Source of the DNA: Thermocaproicibacter sp036260805
Lineage (GTDB): Bacteria > Bacillota > Clostridia > Oscillospirales > Acutalibacteraceae
Direction of reading: 5' to 3'
NCBI GenBank assembly: GCA_036260805.1
Contig: DATALZ010000018.1
Location: 1 to 64,000 of the forward strand
DNA length: 64,000 nucleotides
Part shown: in pieces, positions 25,825 to 34,114 of the stretch
Layout: every line of letters starts with the position of its first letter
Position numbering within the stretch: the first letter of the stretch is position 1
Translations under genes and position numbers: made by a program
Notes under the pieces: generated by a model
The model's input: only the letters and a program-made list of their open reading frames with translations
What the model was told of the DNA's origin: nothing
Databases searched by the model: none

Positions 25825-26568
25825 ATGACCACTTTTTTTCGTTGTATTGGCTCCGATATTCAAAAATTCAAGCACACATCCATGCTGTGGATTCATCTGT
25901 TGCTCCCTGTAGGAATCGCAGCACTGTTTTTGGGCTACTATACCGTGTCTCCATGGAAAACAGATGCAAAAATCAGCGCATATCTTGAAGCAGTTGGAAC
26001 AGCGTTCCCCTTAATAATCAGTCTTGTTTGCAGTAAGTCAATCGATCAGGAAGGTCAGGCGGGAAGTTTTCAGGTTATGCTTTGCGGTACCCAGTCGCGG
26101 ACCGTTTCTTATTTTAGCAAATTGGTCGTTATGACCCTGCTGGGCGCCTTCTCAATCATTCTTGCAGTATCCGTGTTTGCGGCCGGTTTTCAGGCAGCCC
26201 CCAAATCTGTTTATTTCAAAGCAATGATTTTGCTAATTGCAGGGAGCATTTTTCTCTACATTTTGCACCTGTTTCTCAGTCTGCGCTTCGGCAAAGGCGC
26301 TTCCATCGGGCTTGGCATTGCAGAAAGCCTGATTTCCGCGCTCGCACTGACAGGACTTGGGGACGGCATATGGTATTATATCCCCTGCACGTGGGGCGCG
26401 CGTCTGTGCGATTATCTCATATATCTTTGGGTACATCCTGAAAGCAGCAGGATGTGGATTACTGAAAGGAACCGGTGGCTGATGTTTGCCGTTCCTGCAA
26501 CCATTGTCGCATTCATTCTCAGTATTCTTTGGTTCAAGAACTGGGAAGGGAGAAAGAACTATGATTGA
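25825..26568 (+). CDS. Lantibiotic-immunity ABC permease, MutG-like (LanG)
   Basis: A 247-residue permease with six hydrophobic segments. It begins 1 nt after LanE, and its stop overlaps the start of the next gene (26561). The middle 'CSKSIDQEGQAGSFQVMLCG' is like other MutG proteins. It is the second membrane subunit of the LanFEG complex. Confidence 0.82.
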   Translation: MTTFFRCIGSDIQKFKHTSMLWIHLLLPVGIAALFLGYYTVSPWKTDAKISAYLEAVGTAFPLIISLVCSKSIDQEGQAGSFQVMLCGTQSRTVSYFSKLVVMTLLGAFSIILAVSVFAAGFQAAPKSVYFKAMILLIAGSIFLYILHLFLSLRFGKGASIGLGIAESLISALALTGLGDGIWYYIPCTWGARLCDYLIYLWVHPESSRMWITERNRWLMFAVPATIVAFILSILWFKNWEGRKNYD

Positions 26569-27121
26569 TTTTGTTCGAAAGCATAAAGCGATTTCAATAC
26601 TGCTTGGAATTTTTCTGATTCTTATCCTGGTTCTGATTTTTGCGGGGCATTTTATTTTTAGCTATGCCATAGAACAGTTTAGTGATATGAGAACGCAAAA
26701 TAAAAAAGTTTGTACCATCAAAACCGACAATGCAACGCAGATCAACTACAACGGCATCACCTATCAGATTACAAATGAATCTGTGGATAAAGCCAAAATC
26801 GGCGGATGGAATGGAGTATGCCGAAAAATTGCCGTTTTGGATGACCGGTTCCGCGTCCTGAAACAGGAAAAGTCGGAAATAGATTATGACTCACAAATCA
26901 AAGCATTGGCAAAGGAATTGCCCAAGGGTGCGAAATACATTGTTACATATTACAATATTTTTTCCATCAAAGGTGAAAAAGAAAGCGAAGCAATTGCCGT
27001 CAATCTGGGAGACGGTACTTTTCTGGCTGTTCCGGCGGGGAAGCTGCCCGCAGGCAAAGTTCCGATAAAATTTGATAAAGACACCTGCGAAATGGTAATC
27101 TCCGCTGAAAATAAGAGGTAA
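26561..27121 (+). CDS. NisI/SpaI-like immunity protein, membrane-anchored paralogue
   Basis: A 186-residue protein with one N-terminal transmembrane helix (about residues 10-32, no lipobox) and an extracellular domain. The motif 'DNATQINYNGITYQITN' recurs as 'NDATQIQYDGRKYQITN' in the next gene, so the two are paralogues. The domain resembles the NisI/SpaI lantibiotic-immunity fold, which binds the peptide outside the membrane. The start at 26561 follows GGGAG and overlaps the LanG stop (ATGATTGA). Family assignment is by motif and context, not by alignment. Confidence 0.7.
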   Translation: MIDFVRKHKAISILLGIFLILILVLIFAGHFIFSYAIEQFSDMRTQNKKVCTIKTDNATQINYNGITYQITNESVDKAKIGGWNGVCRKIAVLDDRFRVLKQEKSEIDYDSQIKALAKELPKGAKYIVTYYNIFSIKGEKESEAIAVNLGDGTFLAVPAGKLPAGKVPIKFDKDTCEMVISAENKR

Positions 27122-27124
27122 ACG

Positions 27125-27700
27125 ATGAAGACTAAGAATTTTTTGCTTCTTCTGCTGTGCATATTATTGCTGGCTGGAACATTCGGTTGCTCGGACTATA
27201 AAGACGCAGATAATATCGGCAAGACAATCGAAAATCTGTGCTCAGATATCAGTGAAAAAATCCAGAGCTCCAAAATAAAATGTACGCTAAACGTGAACGA
27301 CGCCACGCAGATACAATATGACGGTAGAAAATATCAGATTACAAACACTCAGTTGAGTAAGGATGACATCGGCAAATGGACTGGTATCATTCTTCAGTAC
27401 GCAGTTTTGAGCAGCCAATATCATGTTCTGGCTCAAAGGAGTATTACAGACGAGTCGTATACAAATTCCGCAATATTGGAAGATCTGGGAAAAAGCCTGC
27501 CTGAAAAAGCAGATTTGATTGTTCCGTTCTACGATGTCTACTACATAATTGGCCAAAAAGGATATGATGAGGTTGCTGTTTTAGTCGGCAATCATTTTTA
27601 TAAGGCTGTACCTGCTGACAATAAAATTCCCGATGATAAAAAAGTGCAAGTTGAACGGGAAGCCGTTTGGAAAGATGCCATACAGATGGATTCCGACTGA
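27125..27700 (+). CDS. NisI/SpaI-like immunity lipoprotein
   Basis: A 191-residue lipoprotein: signal peptide MKTKNFLLLLLCILLL and lipobox 'AGTFGC' with acylated Cys22. The mature part carries the same 'ATQIxYxGxxYQITN' motif as the preceding gene, then 'DDIGKWTGIILQYAVLSSQY' and 'ADLIVPFYDVYYIIG', where its paralogue has 'AKYIVTYYNIFSIKG'. It lies 3 nt after the paralogue behind AGAGGTAA. Likely role: surface sequestration of a lantibiotic, cooperating with LanFEG. Confidence 0.75.
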   Translation: MKTKNFLLLLLCILLLAGTFGCSDYKDADNIGKTIENLCSDISEKIQSSKIKCTLNVNDATQIQYDGRKYQITNTQLSKDDIGKWTGIILQYAVLSSQYHVLAQRSITDESYTNSAILEDLGKSLPEKADLIVPFYDVYYIIGQKGYDEVAVLVGNHFYKAVPADNKIPDDKKVQVEREAVWKDAIQMDSD

Positions 27701-27759
27701 ATGACAAAACTTGATTCTTACGGGTGATTCTCCTATACTTTGCAGGGGGTGTATGCAGC

Positions 27760-28422
27760 TTGGCAAAAATTCTTGCAATAGATGATGAAGAGGACATTCT
27801 GGCACTTATTAAAAATTCTCTGCAAAAGGATTGCCATAACGTTACCACCGCTGTGAGCGCAGACGCTGTAAATGTGGACAGTCTTTCAGATTACGATTTG
27901 ATTCTGCTGGATGTTATGCTTCCGGGAACCGATGGATTTTCCTTTTGCAGGGAAATACGCGACGTTGTGGATTGTCCGATCCTTTTCCTGACCGCCAAAA
28001 CGATGGAGACAGATATTATGGATGGTCTCAATCTCGGAGGCGACGATTACATCACAAAGCCATTCAGTACAGGAGAACTGCGCGCCAGGGTAAACGCGCA
28101 TCTCCGCAGGGAAAAACGGGAAAGACACAGTATCCTTTGTGCATCCGGCATCCGGTTCGATCTTTCCGCGAAGGAAGCCAGTGTAAATCAGGAAGAGATC
28201 CCCCTGACGAAATGCGAGTACAGTATCTGTGAGCTTCTTGCAAAGAATCGGGGACAGGTTTTTTCCAGGGATCAGATTTATGAAGCTGTTTATGGCTATA
28301 ACGGGGACAGCGATCCGTTTTCTGCCGTCGCCCAACATATTAAAAATATCAGGGCAAAATTTGCAGTCCTCGGCCTATCCCCGATTTCAACCGTATGGGG
28401 GATTGGATATAAATGGTCGTAA
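27760..28422 (+). CDS. OmpR-family response regulator of the immunity module
   Basis: A 220-residue regulator: receiver domain with acidic pocket 'AIDDEED' and phospho-acceptor Asp51 in 'DLILLDVMLPGTDG', Lys in 'YITKPFSTGEL', then a winged-helix DNA-binding domain ('EIPLTKCEYSICELLAKNRG', 'VAQHIKNIRAKF'). The TTG start at 27760 is chosen because AGGGGGTG lies 8 nt upstream and the receiver domain begins there. It probably activates the promoter at 24346. Its end overlaps the kinase start. Confidence 0.87.
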   Translation: MAKILAIDDEEDILALIKNSLQKDCHNVTTAVSADAVNVDSLSDYDLILLDVMLPGTDGFSFCREIRDVVDCPILFLTAKTMETDIMDGLNLGGDDYITKPFSTGELRARVNAHLRREKRERHSILCASGIRFDLSAKEASVNQEEIPLTKCEYSICELLAKNRGQVFSRDQIYEAVYGYNGDSDPFSAVAQHIKNIRAKFAVLGLSPISTVWGIGYKWS

Positions 28423-29789
28423 AAAAACATCCGTTTTCTCTCCGGATAATCTTTTTTGAATTCCTGATTGCCATAGCCACAGCGCTGGCCTTATCTTTCT
28501 TGGTGCCTTTTTTCATTCAGTTTACTTTGGTAAGTACAGGCTTTTATACTTATGCAAACAGCGGTGAGATTGCTGCAAAAGAAGCGAAGTCAGTGATCGC
28601 CGGCGCGAATAAATTTGTCAACAGCCTTGTGCCGGCATCCTGTGACTATGCGTTTTTAAGTAACAATTTCACGATTGTAAAAAGCAATATGGATTCTTCA
28701 AACCTGGCGAATGCAGTCAAATATGCGCAAGGCAAGTATAATTCCAGCTCGTTAGATGACTGTTATGTTTCGATCATCAGAAAAGATGGAATTTGTGTCT
28801 TACATTACTATGTACGTTCTCAGTACAAGAATAAAAATCTTAACAAGATACTGCCAAGCCCAGAGAAGCTGATGGAAGGTCTTCTTATCCTAAACGGAGT
28901 TTTTTCCATCTTCGTATGCTCCACTCTTTTCGCAAGGCGGCTGAAGAAACAGTTACAGCCTGTGCTGGATGCTACGCAAAAGATTAAGGAACGCGATCTC
29001 GATTTTGAGGTTTCGAATTCCGGCATCACGGAATTTAATAGTATTCTGCTTTCAATTTCAGACATGAAAACGGAATTGAGGCATTCCCTGGAGCAGCAAT
29101 GGCGTATGGAACAGACCAGAAAAAACCAGATGTCCGCGCTTGCTCACGACATCAAGACACCCCTCACGGTTATTCGCGGCAATGCGGAACTATTACGCGA
29201 TTCCAACATAACAAACCAACAGCAGGAATATACCGGTTATATTATCAAGAATGCAGACCAGATGAATCAATATCTCAAAATGCTGATTGAATTAACGCGT
29301 GCGGATTCTGGGTATTCAATCAATCTGCAAAAAATCAAGACGAAAGAATTCATCAAAGAATTAATAAACCTGGCCAACGGCCTCGCCTTAGCAAAGCAAC
29401 GAAAGATAAAGTTTTCTCAAAGTAATCTTCCGGAGGAGTTTTCGGCTGATACCGTTTTATTGAATCGGGCCATTATGAATATCATTTCAAACGCGGCAGA
29501 TTACAGCCCGGAATATGAAACAGTTAATATTTCCGTAAGTGGCCTTGCCGACATAATGGAGTTTTGCATTGAAGACAGTGGTAAAGGCTTTTCCCAAGAA
29601 GATTTAAAATACGCCGCCACACAGTTTTATATGGGTGACAAGAGCCGCGGATTCGGTTCACACTTTGGAATTGGGTTATATATTGCTGACACTATTGTAA
29701 AATTGCATAAGGGCTCTTTGAAGATCAGTAATTCCATAACGACCGGCGGCGGAAAAGTTACAATCGATATTCCTATTGAAGTTAAATGA
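28413..29789 (+). CDS. Sensor histidine kinase of the immunity module
   Basis: A 458-residue membrane kinase. It has helices at about residues 11-40 and 153-173 around an extracellular sensor of about 110 residues, then a HAMP-like linker, the H-box with His245 in 'ALAHDIKTPLTVIRGNAELL', N-box 'AIMNIISNAADYSPE', and G boxes 'EDSGKGFSQ' and 'SHFGIGLYIADTIV'. It overlaps the regulator gene by 10 nt. The position resembles LanK kinases that sense a lantibiotic; the ligand is inference. Confidence 0.87.
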   Translation: MVVKKHPFSLRIIFFEFLIAIATALALSFLVPFFIQFTLVSTGFYTYANSGEIAAKEAKSVIAGANKFVNSLVPASCDYAFLSNNFTIVKSNMDSSNLANAVKYAQGKYNSSSLDDCYVSIIRKDGICVLHYYVRSQYKNKNLNKILPSPEKLMEGLLILNGVFSIFVCSTLFARRLKKQLQPVLDATQKIKERDLDFEVSNSGITEFNSILLSISDMKTELRHSLEQQWRMEQTRKNQMSALAHDIKTPLTVIRGNAELLRDSNITNQQQEYTGYIIKNADQMNQYLKMLIELTRADSGYSINLQKIKTKEFIKELINLANGLALAKQRKIKFSQSNLPEEFSADTVLLNRAIMNIISNAADYSPEYETVNISVSGLADIMEFCIEDSGKGFSQEDLKYAATQFYMGDKSRGFGSHFGIGLYIADTIVKLHKGSLKISNSITTGGGKVTIDIPIEVK

Positions 29790-29871
29790 ATTCTTTATTC
29801 TACATAAACTCTTAGTGTGAATTTTTTATAAAACTGAAATCTCACATATTCTTTTCAACGCGTAATATGTA

Positions 29872-29920
29872 GAATTGGAAAGTGCGTTTCCATAGCCTGG
29901 AAACGCACTTTCCCCAATTC
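29872..29920. terminator. Perfect hairpin downstream of the kinase gene
   Basis: GGAAAGTGCGTTTCCA pairs perfectly with TGGAAACGCACTTTCC around a 5-nt loop, and the pairing extends outward (GAATTGG/CCAATTC). No T run follows, so it may be an mRNA-end hairpin rather than a classical terminator. Confidence 0.6.
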
Positions 29921-30218
29921 ATCATATTCGTTTATCCAAGAGCGTAGACTTGCTGAGTAATGATCTATTCTTTAGCAATATCAACGGTAGACTTATCCTT
30001 TGTTTGCCCACCTTTGCCGATGCCAGCTCGAATGGCTTTTCATGAACTACTTTACATCAGCAGCCAGTTTTCACCATCTACAGTGGCAGATTCTCTTCTC
30101 TGTTTTTGCCCGGCGTTCGGAGCAAACTATGACAGTACATTTGTTCATAAGATGCACTGTTTTATAATTTCTTCATCACATTTTTTCACAATTGTTTTTC
30201 GAATTTCAGGATATATAG

Positions 30219-30256
30219 AAGCCGGAAAGTTATTGAAATGCTTTCCGGCTTTTTAT
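30219..30256 (+). terminator. Intrinsic terminator between the immunity and alpha-glucan blocks
   Basis: AAGCCGGAAAG pairs with CTTTCCGGCTT, followed by TTTAT. It separates the plus-strand immunity operon from the convergent minus-strand alpha-glucan operon. The 29921-30218 stretch shows no credible gene on either strand. Confidence 0.75.
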
Positions 30257-30277
30257 AAGGATGTAGTATTGAGAGAA

Positions 30278-30895
30278 TTAATCTACGAGCCTTTTTCTGC
30301 CTAGAAGCAGCCATGCTCCTGCAAGGGAAACGATTCCTACGATTCCAATTACTGTAACTGGATTGTTGTCACCAGTTTGCGGCGTTGCATCTTTAGTTGC
30401 AGTCGGTAAAGACGTTGAAATTGAAGCTTTGGACGAAGAAGTACCCGCGGCTGATTCAGCCGGAAAATCTGCTGGTTTTGCAGTTGACATAGTAATTTGA
30501 ACGCCGCCGATACCAGCAGCATTTTTCGTGGTGCCTGAACCAGGTATAAAATAATAAGTACCGCCCGGATTCATTCCTTTTACATCTGCAGTTTGCTTAG
30601 CAGGAGTTCCACCGTTATTAAAAACAGCATTTATCGTTTTTGTTGTCGTAATCGTTGCTTTATACCAGTTACCGCCGATAGATGTCATTCCTGAACCAGG
30701 CCATGATTTACTCACAGCAGCATTCGTGTCTGCTTCAAATGCGTAGTAACATGCATTACCCCATCCTTGGTTGTCTTTGAAGTAGATCGTTACTGTATTG
30801 GATGCAGCATTTGCCGGTATGACTGCTCCTGCTGAAACGACCATAACAATGAGTGCCAAGAACCAAGAAATTACTTTTGAAAAGTGCTTTTTCAT
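30278..30895 (-). CDS. Cell-wall-anchored protein with starch-binding-like domain
   Basis: A 205-residue secreted protein: signal peptide to about residue 31 ('ISWFLALIVMVVSAGAVIPA', cleaved near NAAS), a single carbohydrate-binding-like domain at about 33-125 ('VTIYFKDNQGWGNACYYAFE', 'KSWPGSGMTSIGGNWYKATI') that resembles CBM25/26 starch-binding modules, a Ser/Thr-rich linker, and a C-terminal sorting signal 'TPQTGDN' + hydrophobic helix + 'GRKR'. The sorting motif is an LPXTG variant with Thr replacing Leu. The start at 30895 has AGGGGAAGG upstream. It follows a class B sortase gene, which may anchor it. Likely role: tether for alpha-glucan near the importer. Confidence 0.8.
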   Translation of the reverse strand: MKKHFSKVISWFLALIVMVVSAGAVIPANAASNTVTIYFKDNQGWGNACYYAFEADTNAAVSKSWPGSGMTSIGGNWYKATITTTKTINAVFNNGGTPAKQTADVKGMNPGGTYYFIPGSGTTKNAAGIGGVQITMSTAKPADFPAESAAGTSSSKASISTSLPTATKDATPQTGDNNPVTVIGIVGIVSLAGAWLLLGRKRLVD

Positions 30896-30955
30896 TTTTC
30901 CTTCCCCTTTTAAATTAAGATTTTTATGATAATCACAAAGCAATCTTTATGATTA

Positions 30956-31765
30956 TTATCTACCTTGCTTTTTGGCAATTACGGCTATTCTGCCATCTTC
31001 AGTTTGATAGCTGCAGGTTGATAATGTAATAAGCTGATCTCCCGGAGTTGCAGTTTCCCCCGTGTCGTAAAGCGACATTTTTTTCACATTCGTTATAAAG
31101 TTTCTGTACTGCTCCTGTGTAGCTGGATAGGTAAATTGGTAATATTTAAACACATCGTCATTCTGATAATAAACTTTCGTAAGCAAAACCCCGATAATTC
31201 TGTAATTATCCGTTCTATAAATGGTACTAAAGTGAAACGAAGGGTGATTCTGAAAAAAGCTTTTAGATTGATATCGAAGTAAATCCGCAAACTCGGTGCC
31301 ATCTTTCATACTATGACCATAAATAAGGAAATTCGAACTTTTTAGAATATCCGTTTTACCATCTAGAAACGGTAACCCACGATTTTCCACTTTTTTCTGT
31401 AGGTTGCGATGGAGGTAATATTCCGGATCATTGGGGGTAAACATAACTGGATAATCAATATTGGTTCCATCGATTTTTATCCAGCCAAAAATATCGGGGT
31501 TTTGTTTGCGCAGGTTCCGAAACTGGGGCAAAATTTTTAATGGCGTACTGGATTCGGTTAGGCAATTTGCTGGTGATATTTCTGACGACTCGATTGATTT
31601 CATAGGCGAGAGCTGCTTCATCTCTTCCCTATTGCAATACGCATTCATACTCCAATAAATCAAATAAGAAAAACAGCCTAAAGTGACTAAAGATAAAATT
31701 ATAATTAATCGAGCGTTTGGTTTAGAATTTATATAGCTTTTCAGCCGTTTCAGTTTCGTGTACAT
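30956..31765 (-). CDS. Class B sortase
   Basis: A 269-residue membrane-anchored transpeptidase with an N-terminal helix (about residues 20-40). The catalytic residues are visible: His in 'NFLIYGHSMKDGTEFADL', Cys in 'LITLSTCSYQT' and Arg in 'DGRIAVIAKK'. 'FGWIKIDGTNIDYPVM' is characteristic of SrtB-type enzymes. It lies between the importer permeases and the cell-wall protein, with the same orientation, and probably attaches that neighbour. The ribosome site AAGGTGA is well placed. Confidence 0.9.
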   Translation of the reverse strand: MYTKLKRLKSYINSKPNARLIIILSLVTLGCFSYLIYWSMNAYCNREEMKQLSPMKSIESSEISPANCLTESSTPLKILPQFRNLRKQNPDIFGWIKIDGTNIDYPVMFTPNDPEYYLHRNLQKKVENRGLPFLDGKTDILKSSNFLIYGHSMKDGTEFADLLRYQSKSFFQNHPSFHFSTIYRTDNYRIIGVLLTKVYYQNDDVFKYYQFTYPATQEQYRNFITNVKKMSLYDTGETATPGDQLITLSTCSYQTEDGRIAVIAKKQGR

Positions 31766-31854
31766 TGAATATCACCTTGCAGCTAAAGTCGACTTTTACA
31801 ACATTGGGTAATTAGAGTTATCACCTAACCGAAAGCATAGTGGCCATTTAGGAA

Positions 31855-32691
31855 TTAGAGTTTACTGCATCCTGCAGCTAACCCTTCAACAATATATTTC
31901 TGTAAATAAACATATAGGAAGGTAATCGGGATAACAATTAAAACTGCACCTGCTGCAAAAGTCGTAAATTGAGTGTTTTGCTGGCCTGTGACCAAACTGT
32001 ATAGTGCCATTGCAAGCGTCTTTTTTTCCGGGCTTCTGAGAACGAGCTGTGGAAAAATGAAATCCATCCATGGATTTATAAAGTTTGTCAATGCCAGATA
32101 CGTCATTATAGGCTTCGCTATCGGCATAATAATTTTTACAAATATTGTAAGGTTGGTAGCACCATCCATTTTTGCAGCCTCGTCCATACTTCTTGGGATG
32201 CCGTCCAGATAGCCTTTTATCAGCCAGGTATTAAATGGGATTTGACCGCCCGCATAAACCAGAACCAATCCCAGATGAGTATCAATCAATCCCAAGGCTT
32301 GAAGAAGGATATATATTGCAACCATCGACATGAAACTAGGGAACATCTGCAATATCATAATGGAACTTAGCGCAAATTTTCTGCCTTTAAAACGGAATCT
32401 TGAAAATACATAGGCAGAGCCCATTGTAAGAATAACCGAAAAGACCATATTTAACGTGGCTATTTTCAATGTATTGAAGTACCATAATCCAAAATCTGTA
32501 GTCGAAAAAAGCTCAGTATAATGGGCAAAGGTCGGATGCAGAAAAACATTTTCGGTATTGTACAAACTATTTCCTGAACTGAATGATGCAAGGATAATCC
32601 ATATGATCGGTACTAAAACAATTAGACTTCCCGGTATAAGTATGGCATAGGCCAATATCTTCTTTAACATTCCGGAATTGCGATTTGTCAT
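31855..32691 (-). CDS. Maltodextrin-type ABC permease (MalG-like)
   Basis: A 278-residue permease with six hydrophobic segments and the EAA loop 'DEAAKMDGATNLTIFVKIIM'. The C-terminus 'YVYLQKYIVEGLAAG' is typical of MalG proteins ('QKYFVEGLTAG'). Its start overlaps the stop of the MalF-like gene. It belongs to the alpha-glucan importer; no ATPase gene is present in the element. Confidence 0.9.
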   Translation of the reverse strand: MTNRNSGMLKKILAYAILIPGSLIVLVPIIWIILASFSSGNSLYNTENVFLHPTFAHYTELFSTTDFGLWYFNTLKIATLNMVFSVILTMGSAYVFSRFRFKGRKFALSSIMILQMFPSFMSMVAIYILLQALGLIDTHLGLVLVYAGGQIPFNTWLIKGYLDGIPRSMDEAAKMDGATNLTIFVKIIMPIAKPIMTYLALTNFINPWMDFIFPQLVLRSPEKKTLAMALYSLVTGQQNTQFTTFAAGAVLIVIPITFLYVYLQKYIVEGLAAGCSKL

Positions 32692-33977
32692 TGAATCATA
32701 TCCTCCTCATTGAAGGATCTTGTCCTTTTCAGGTTAAATACTGAAACGACAGCAATTATGATAAATATTAAAATAGAAACTACCGATGCCATATTATACT
32801 GGCTTTGCTGCAATGTCATTTTGTAAACCCAGGAAATCAGTATATCGGTTGAGCCGGCGAATTTATATGTGGGATCGACCGGACCGCCGTCAGTCAACAA
32901 ATAAATTACTCCAAAATTGTTAAAATTGCCCGCCAGGCTCATGACCAGCAACGGCGCTGTTGAGTATAATACCAATGGTAACGTTATCTTCCAGAACTGC
33001 TGTCTTTCGTTAGCTCCATCAATGGCAGAAGCTTCATACAATTCTCGCGAAATACCTGTTAAAACACCCGACATCATTACCATAATTCCGGCAGAACTCA
33101 GCCACAAATTCACTACAATAAGAACAACCTTTGCAATCATTGGATCCGTCAGCCATTCAACTTTTCCGAACCCCATTTTTACAAGGAGCTGATTGACAGG
33201 GCCCATTCCATTAAATGCAAGACGCATAATCAGGAGTGAGATAAATCCAGGCATTGCCATTGGTAAAACGAATATACTTCTCCATAACTTTTTGTGTGAA
33301 ATAGCCTTTGAGTTTGTTAACAAGGCAAGGAACAGCCCTGCGAAATATGTTGTAGCAGTACTAATTATCGCCCAAATGACTGTCCACGTGCCTATTCCCA
33401 CAAAGGTTTTATTCCAGACGCCCAAAGTAAGAAGGTTCTTAAAATTGTCTAGACCTACCCAACTGATGAGATTTCTGGGCGGAATGTGATATGGGCTGGA
33501 GTAGTTTGTAAAAGCAATAGCAAATGAACATAACATAGGGAACAAGACTAGAAAAACACTTACAATAAAAGCGGGTGTAAGCATAAATACGGGGAAAAGC
33601 CTGTCCAAAGTGCCTAAGATACCCTTGGGCTTTTGTTTTTCACTGCCGCATTCCGACAACTTACCTGTTTTATAAGCGTCCACGATATTTAATACATATG
33701 CGAGTAAAGCAAGAGCCAATAAAATAACACATAAAAGTCCGTTCATTAGAAGATTAATGGAGTTATCTCCCGTTGCTTTACCATTAATAAAATGCTGTCG
33801 GGTTACCCCAAGCGTAAACAGTCCCCAAAGAGAATGCTGAAAATATGGTATTGTGCACAACAAAATATATAGTTCTATTGCAGAAAACAATATCCCTTTT
33901 ACAATCTTTCCATTGCTAAACTGCCCTAATCCCATAAAAAGGGCAGAAAGCAAGGCAGACCTTCTGGGTTTTGTCAT
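32688..33977 (-). CDS. Maltodextrin-type ABC permease (MalF-like)
   Basis: A 429-residue permease. It has the extended N-terminus of MalF proteins: two extra helices and 'SALFMGLGQFSNGKIVKGIL', then six helices, with EAA loop 'YEASAIDGANERQQFWKITL' and 'LLTDGGPVDPTYKFAGSTDI', the latter close to MalF of Gram-positive maltodextrin systems. The start is taken at ATG 33977; a TTG 12 nt upstream is possible. Substrate assignment to maltodextrins rests on this similarity and on the neighbouring GH13 gene. Confidence 0.9.
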   Translation of the reverse strand: MTKPRRSALLSALFMGLGQFSNGKIVKGILFSAIELYILLCTIPYFQHSLWGLFTLGVTRQHFINGKATGDNSINLLMNGLLCVILLALALLAYVLNIVDAYKTGKLSECGSEKQKPKGILGTLDRLFPVFMLTPAFIVSVFLVLFPMLCSFAIAFTNYSSPYHIPPRNLISWVGLDNFKNLLTLGVWNKTFVGIGTWTVIWAIISTATTYFAGLFLALLTNSKAISHKKLWRSIFVLPMAMPGFISLLIMRLAFNGMGPVNQLLVKMGFGKVEWLTDPMIAKVVLIVVNLWLSSAGIMVMMSGVLTGISRELYEASAIDGANERQQFWKITLPLVLYSTAPLLVMSLAGNFNNFGVIYLLTDGGPVDPTYKFAGSTDILISWVYKMTLQQSQYNMASVVSILIFIIIAVVSVFNLKRTRSFNEEDMIQ

Positions 33978-34114
33978 TTTTGTCACCAAACTTTAATTTA
34001 AATGTTTATTATGTTGGCCCTGTAGAAGCTATCATAAAATTTGACTAAATTGCCGCCAACCGAATGAAATATAAAGAACGTTTACCTATATCAATTTTCG
34101 ATCAATCAAGGAAT

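Noticed and set aside
29960..30304. A 114-codon plus-strand frame between kinase and wall-protein genes
   Set aside because: It runs through the terminator at 30219-30256 and into the wall-protein gene antisense; no motif or ribosome site.
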